DNA of 64,000 nucleotides from Blautia sp. Marseille-P3201T (lineage in GTDB: Bacteria > Bacillota > Clostridia > Lachnospirales > Lachnospiraceae), in assembly GCF_900120295.1 (NCBI RefSeq), contig NZ_LT635469.1, forward strand, positions 372,001 through 436,000. Reading direction: 5' to 3'. The notes under the pieces were generated by a model, which saw only the letters and a list, made by a program, of their open reading frames with translations, was not told the DNA's origin and made no database searches. How positions within the stretch are numbered: position 1 is the first letter of the stretch; each line of letters begins with the position of its first letter. The translations under genes were made by a program, and so were the position numbers. Below, in pieces: positions 61,218-64,000 of this stretch.

Positions 61218-62099
61218 ATGAAAGATTATATTGTAAGAGCTACCGCAGCGAACAGCCAAATTCGTGCGTTTGCCGCTACAACAAGAGAAATGGTAGAATT
61301 TGCCAGAGCAGCGCACAATACCAGCCCTGTGGCAACGGCTGCACTGGGACGTCTTTTGACAGCAGGTTCTATGATGGGAATTATGATGAAAGGTGAGAAA
61401 GACCTTTTAACCTTGCAGGTAAAAGCAGGAGGTCCTTTAAACGGGATGACGGTGACGGCAGACTCAAAAGGAAATGTAAAGGGCTATGTGGGCAATCCAA
61501 ATGTGGTTATCCATGCCAATGAAAAAGGCAAATTAGATGTTGCAGGCGCAGTAGGCGTAGGTTTTATGAATGTTATTAAGGATATGGGATTAAAAGAGCC
61601 GTATGTAGGGCAAACTGTTTTACAGACCAGTGAAATTGCAGAGGATTTAACGTATTATTTTGCCACCAGTGAACAGGTTCCGTCCTCCGTGGGACTGGGC
61701 GTTCTTATGGAAAAGGACAATACGGTGAAGCAGGCAGGGGGCTTTATTATTCAGCTTATGCCGTTTACAGAAGAAGCAGTAATTGAAAAATTAGAAGAAA
61801 ATTTAAAAAATGTAACCTCTGTAACAGAGCTGTTGGAAAAAGGTCATACACCGGAAAGTCTTCTGGAAACACTTCTTGCAGGATTTGATTTGGAAATCAA
61901 TGAAAAAGTACCTACCCAGTTTCATTGTAATTGTACAAAAGAAAGAGTAGAAAAAGCATTGATCAGTATCGGAAGAAAAGAAATTCAGGAACTGATTGAT
62001 GAAGGAAAAGAAATTGAAATGAATTGTCATTTCTGCAATAAGAATTATATTTTTACAGTAGAAGAATTAAAGAATATTTTAAAAGCGTGCAGAAAATAA
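61218..62099 (+). CDS. hslO: Redox-regulated chaperone Hsp33
   Basis: A 293-aa protein behind AGGAG. N-terminal IVRATAANSQIRAFAATT and the C-terminal zinc-binding C-x-C and C-x2-C (FHCNCTK and MNCHFCNKNY) that form the redox switch. Normal length. A chromosomal housekeeping gene, which confirms the island ended before here. Confidence 0.95.
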   Translation: MKDYIVRATAANSQIRAFAATTREMVEFARAAHNTSPVATAALGRLLTAGSMMGIMMKGEKDLLTLQVKAGGPLNGMTVTADSKGNVKGYVGNPNVVIHANEKGKLDVAGAVGVGFMNVIKDMGLKEPYVGQTVLQTSEIAEDLTYYFATSEQVPSSVGLGVLMEKDNTVKQAGGFIIQLMPFTEEAVIEKLEENLKNVTSVTELLEKGHTPESLLETLLAGFDLEINEKVPTQFHCNCTKERVEKALISIGRKEIQELIDEGKEIEMNCHFCNKNYIFTVEELKNILKACRK

Positions 62100-62125
62100 A
62101 AGAAGCAGGAAAGGTGTGGTAAGTA

Positions 62126-64000
62126 ATGAAGGATGGTTTCATAAAAGCAGCAGCAGCAACACCACAAATTGAAGTGGCAGATTGCATCCATAACACACAG
62201 GAAATTATAAAAAAAGCAAAAGAAATGAGTGCAGAGGGAGCCAGAATTCTGGTGTTTCCTGAGCTGTGTATTACAGGCTATACCTGTCATGATTTATTTT
62301 TTAATGAGACTTTATTACAGTCAGCAAAGAAACAGCTTTTGGTTTTAGCAGAGGAATTAAAAGATACAGAGGGACTCATTTTTGTAGGACTTCCTTTGGA
62401 ATATAATGGGAAACTTTATAATACGGCAGCGGCAATTAACAGAGGAGAAATTCTGGGAATTATTCCAAAACACAGCATTCCTAATTATGGTGAATTTTAC
62501 GAAGCAAGGTATTTTACATCAGGCAGAGATATAGAAGGCGAGATAAAACTGGGAGATAAAATGGTTCCTTTCGGAAGTAAGGTGTTGTTTGAATGTGAAG
62601 AAATGCCTCAGCTTTGTATTGCAGCAGAAATCTGTGAAGATGTATGGACACCTGTATCACCGGGATTGTTTCATGCTATGGCAGGAGCTAATGTAATTGT
62701 AAATCTCTCTGCCAGTGATGAAGTCGCAGGAAAATCCGAATATCGCAGAGATCTGGTAAAAGGTCAGTCAGCAAGACTTTTGTGTGGGTATATTTATGCT
62801 ACTGCAGGAAATGGTGAGTCTACACAGGATTTGGTTTTTGGAGGTCAGAATTTAATCTGTGAAAATGGCAGTGTTCTTGCAGAAGCACAGTTATTTAAAA
62901 ATGAAACGATTTATGCAGTATTAGATGTCCAGAAACTTCGTGGAGAGAGAAGAAGAATTTCTACATGGATGGAGGAGAAAGGAGAGAAGCATCTTCATAT
63001 TTCCTTCCATTTACCAATGGAAGAAACAGAACTGCAAAATAATTTTGCAAAAAATCCTTTTGTTCCGGATTGTGATTTGGAGAGAGCAAAAAGATGCGAG
63101 GAAATTCTTACCATACAGGCAATGGGACTGAAAAAGAGAATGGAGCACACAAGATGCAAATCAGCTGTTCTGGGTATTTCAGGCGGTTTGGACTCCACGC
63201 TTGCACTTCTGGTTACTGCAAGAGCCATGGACTTTATGGGATTGGACAGAAAAAATATTACGGCAGTGACAATGCCATGTTTTGGAACTACAGACAGAAC
63301 ATATACAAATGCCTGTGAGCTTACCAAACGTCTGGGGGCAGAGCTTTTGGAAGTAGATATTAAAAAGGCTGTTTTGCAGCATTTTGAGGATATTGGTCAC
63401 GATTATAATGTGCATGATGTTACTTTTGAAAATGCACAGGCAAGAGAGAGAACCCAGGTTATTATGGATATTGCAAATCAGCAGGGCGGTATGGTAATCG
63501 GAACGGGAGATTTCTCAGAGCTGGCGCTTGGATGGGCAACTTATAACGGAGACCATATGTCTATGTACGGTGTAAACGGCGGTGTGCCAAAAACCATGGT
63601 TCGCCATTTGGTTCGCCATTATGCGGATACCTGCAAAGAAGAAAAGCTTGCAGAAATTTTAAGAGATGTTTTAGATACACCGGTAAGTCCGGAATTACTG
63701 CCTCCAAAGGAAGGGGAAATTGCACAGAAAACAGAGGATTTAGTAGGACCTTATGAGCTTCACGACTTTTTCCTCTATTATATGCTGCGTTTTCATTTTT
63801 CACCTTCTAAGATTTACCGTATTGCCAAGAAAACCTTTGCGGGAATTTATACAAAAGAAGAAATTTTAAAATGGATGAAAAAGTGCTATTGGAGATTTTT
63901 CTCACAGCAGTTTAAACGTTCCTGTCTGCCGGATGGACCAAAGGTAGGAAGCGTATCGGTTTCACCGAGAGGAGATTTGCGTATGCCAAGTGATGCCTGC
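62126..64000 (+). CDS. nadE: Glutamine-dependent NAD+ synthetase (continues past window)
   Basis: ATG at 62126 follows AGGAAAGGTG. 625 codons are visible without a stop; about 640 is usual, so only the last few are missing. N-terminal nitrilase-type glutaminase: Glu in LVFPELCITGY, then the Lys of IIPKHSIPNY and the Cys in AAEICEDVW. C-terminal synthetase: GISGGLDSTLALLV is the ATP P-loop and GTGDFSELALGW follows. Makes NAD from deamido-NAD using glutamine as nitrogen donor. Confidence 0.95.
   Translation, partial: MKDGFIKAAAATPQIEVADCIHNTQEIIKKAKEMSAEGARILVFPELCITGYTCHDLFFNETLLQSAKKQLLVLAEELKDTEGLIFVGLPLEYNGKLYNTAAAINRGEILGIIPKHSIPNYGEFYEARYFTSGRDIEGEIKLGDKMVPFGSKVLFECEEMPQLCIAAEICEDVWTPVSPGLFHAMAGANVIVNLSASDEVAGKSEYRRDLVKGQSARLLCGYIYATAGNGESTQDLVFGGQNLICENGSVLAEAQLFKNETIYAVLDVQKLRGERRRISTWMEEKGEKHLHISFHLPMEETELQNNFAKNPFVPDCDLERAKRCEEILTIQAMGLKKRMEHTRCKSAVLGISGGLDSTLALLVTARAMDFMGLDRKNITAVTMPCFGTTDRTYTNACELTKRLGAELLEVDIKKAVLQHFEDIGHDYNVHDVTFENAQARERTQVIMDIANQQGGMVIGTGDFSELALGWATYNGDHMSMYGVNGGVPKTMVRHLVRHYADTCKEEKLAEILRDVLDTPVSPELLPPKEGEIAQKTEDLVGPYELHDFFLYYMLRFHFSPSKIYRIAKKTFAGIYTKEEILKWMKKCYWRFFSQQFKRSCLPDGPKVGSVSVSPRGDLRMPSDAC

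Overview
The window looks like a low-GC Gram-positive gut anaerobe of the Lachnospiraceae, probably Blautia or a close relative. The reasons are AT-rich codon use, strong GGAGG ribosome sites, many BceAB-type transporters, and small mobile-element proteins typical of gut Clostridia. About 1-53.74 kb reads as the right-hand part of a large genomic island. Ordinary chromosome resumes near 53.74 kb inside the P-loop codons of an ABC ATPase gene. The island's left end and any conjugation genes lie outside the window.

Region 1 (1-17.2 kb) is a RiPP system built on tiny Cys-rich peptides. Eight peptides of 42-45 aa share an F-D-x-E-x-Q-Y-C-x-P-x-D-C-x2-D-C core with a fourth Cys 6-7 residues later. 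They lie in three arrays. Each array directly follows a large FtsX-type permease, and the two complete transporters are preceded by their ATPase gene. A central operon encodes two radical SAM/SPASM enzymes, a subtilase, a split ABC exporter and a secreted thioredoxin-like protein. It is followed by a degenerate ABC ATPase, a histidine-kinase remnant without the phospho-His, and a response-regulator DNA-binding domain without a receiver. Two promoters in this region share an OmpR-type direct repeat at identical distance from the -10 box.

Region 2 (17.4-42.1 kb) holds two interleaved pathways. The type II polyketide genes are an Sfp-type PPTase, AccB, AccC and a fused AccD-AccA (17.4-21.8 kb), and a glycosyltransferase, TPR protein, PF04199-type cyclase, ACP, SRPBCC cyclase, KS-alpha, chain-length factor, second SRPBCC protein, malonyl transferase and a paralogue of the receiver-less regulator (33.8-42.1 kb). 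Between them is a class II lanthipeptide locus: an XRE repressor, an Agr-type two-component system, a LanA-like precursor, a small CMD-family protein, a PadR regulator with repeated palindromic operators, LanM and a MATE transporter. An intact IS66-family element with an 8-bp target duplication sits between the lanthipeptide and polyketide genes. From memory, type II polyketide clusters have been reported from human-gut Blautia; identity with this one is not shown here.

Region 3 (42.1-53.7 kb) is the mobile-element backbone: a strong promoter and candidate structured RNA, a PBECR4-type nuclease, small element proteins, an XRE regulator, a stand-alone Spo0A C-terminal domain, three overlapping large serine recombinase genes and accessory proteins including a DUF4314 protein.

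Region 4 (53.74-64 kb) is chromosome: a BceA-type ATPase gene beheaded by the island, its BceB permease, a HicB-like protein, a frameshifted PD-(D/E)XK family gene, an ABC exporter with a nearby ArsR-like regulator, a methyltransferase, hslO and the start of nadE (open at the window end).
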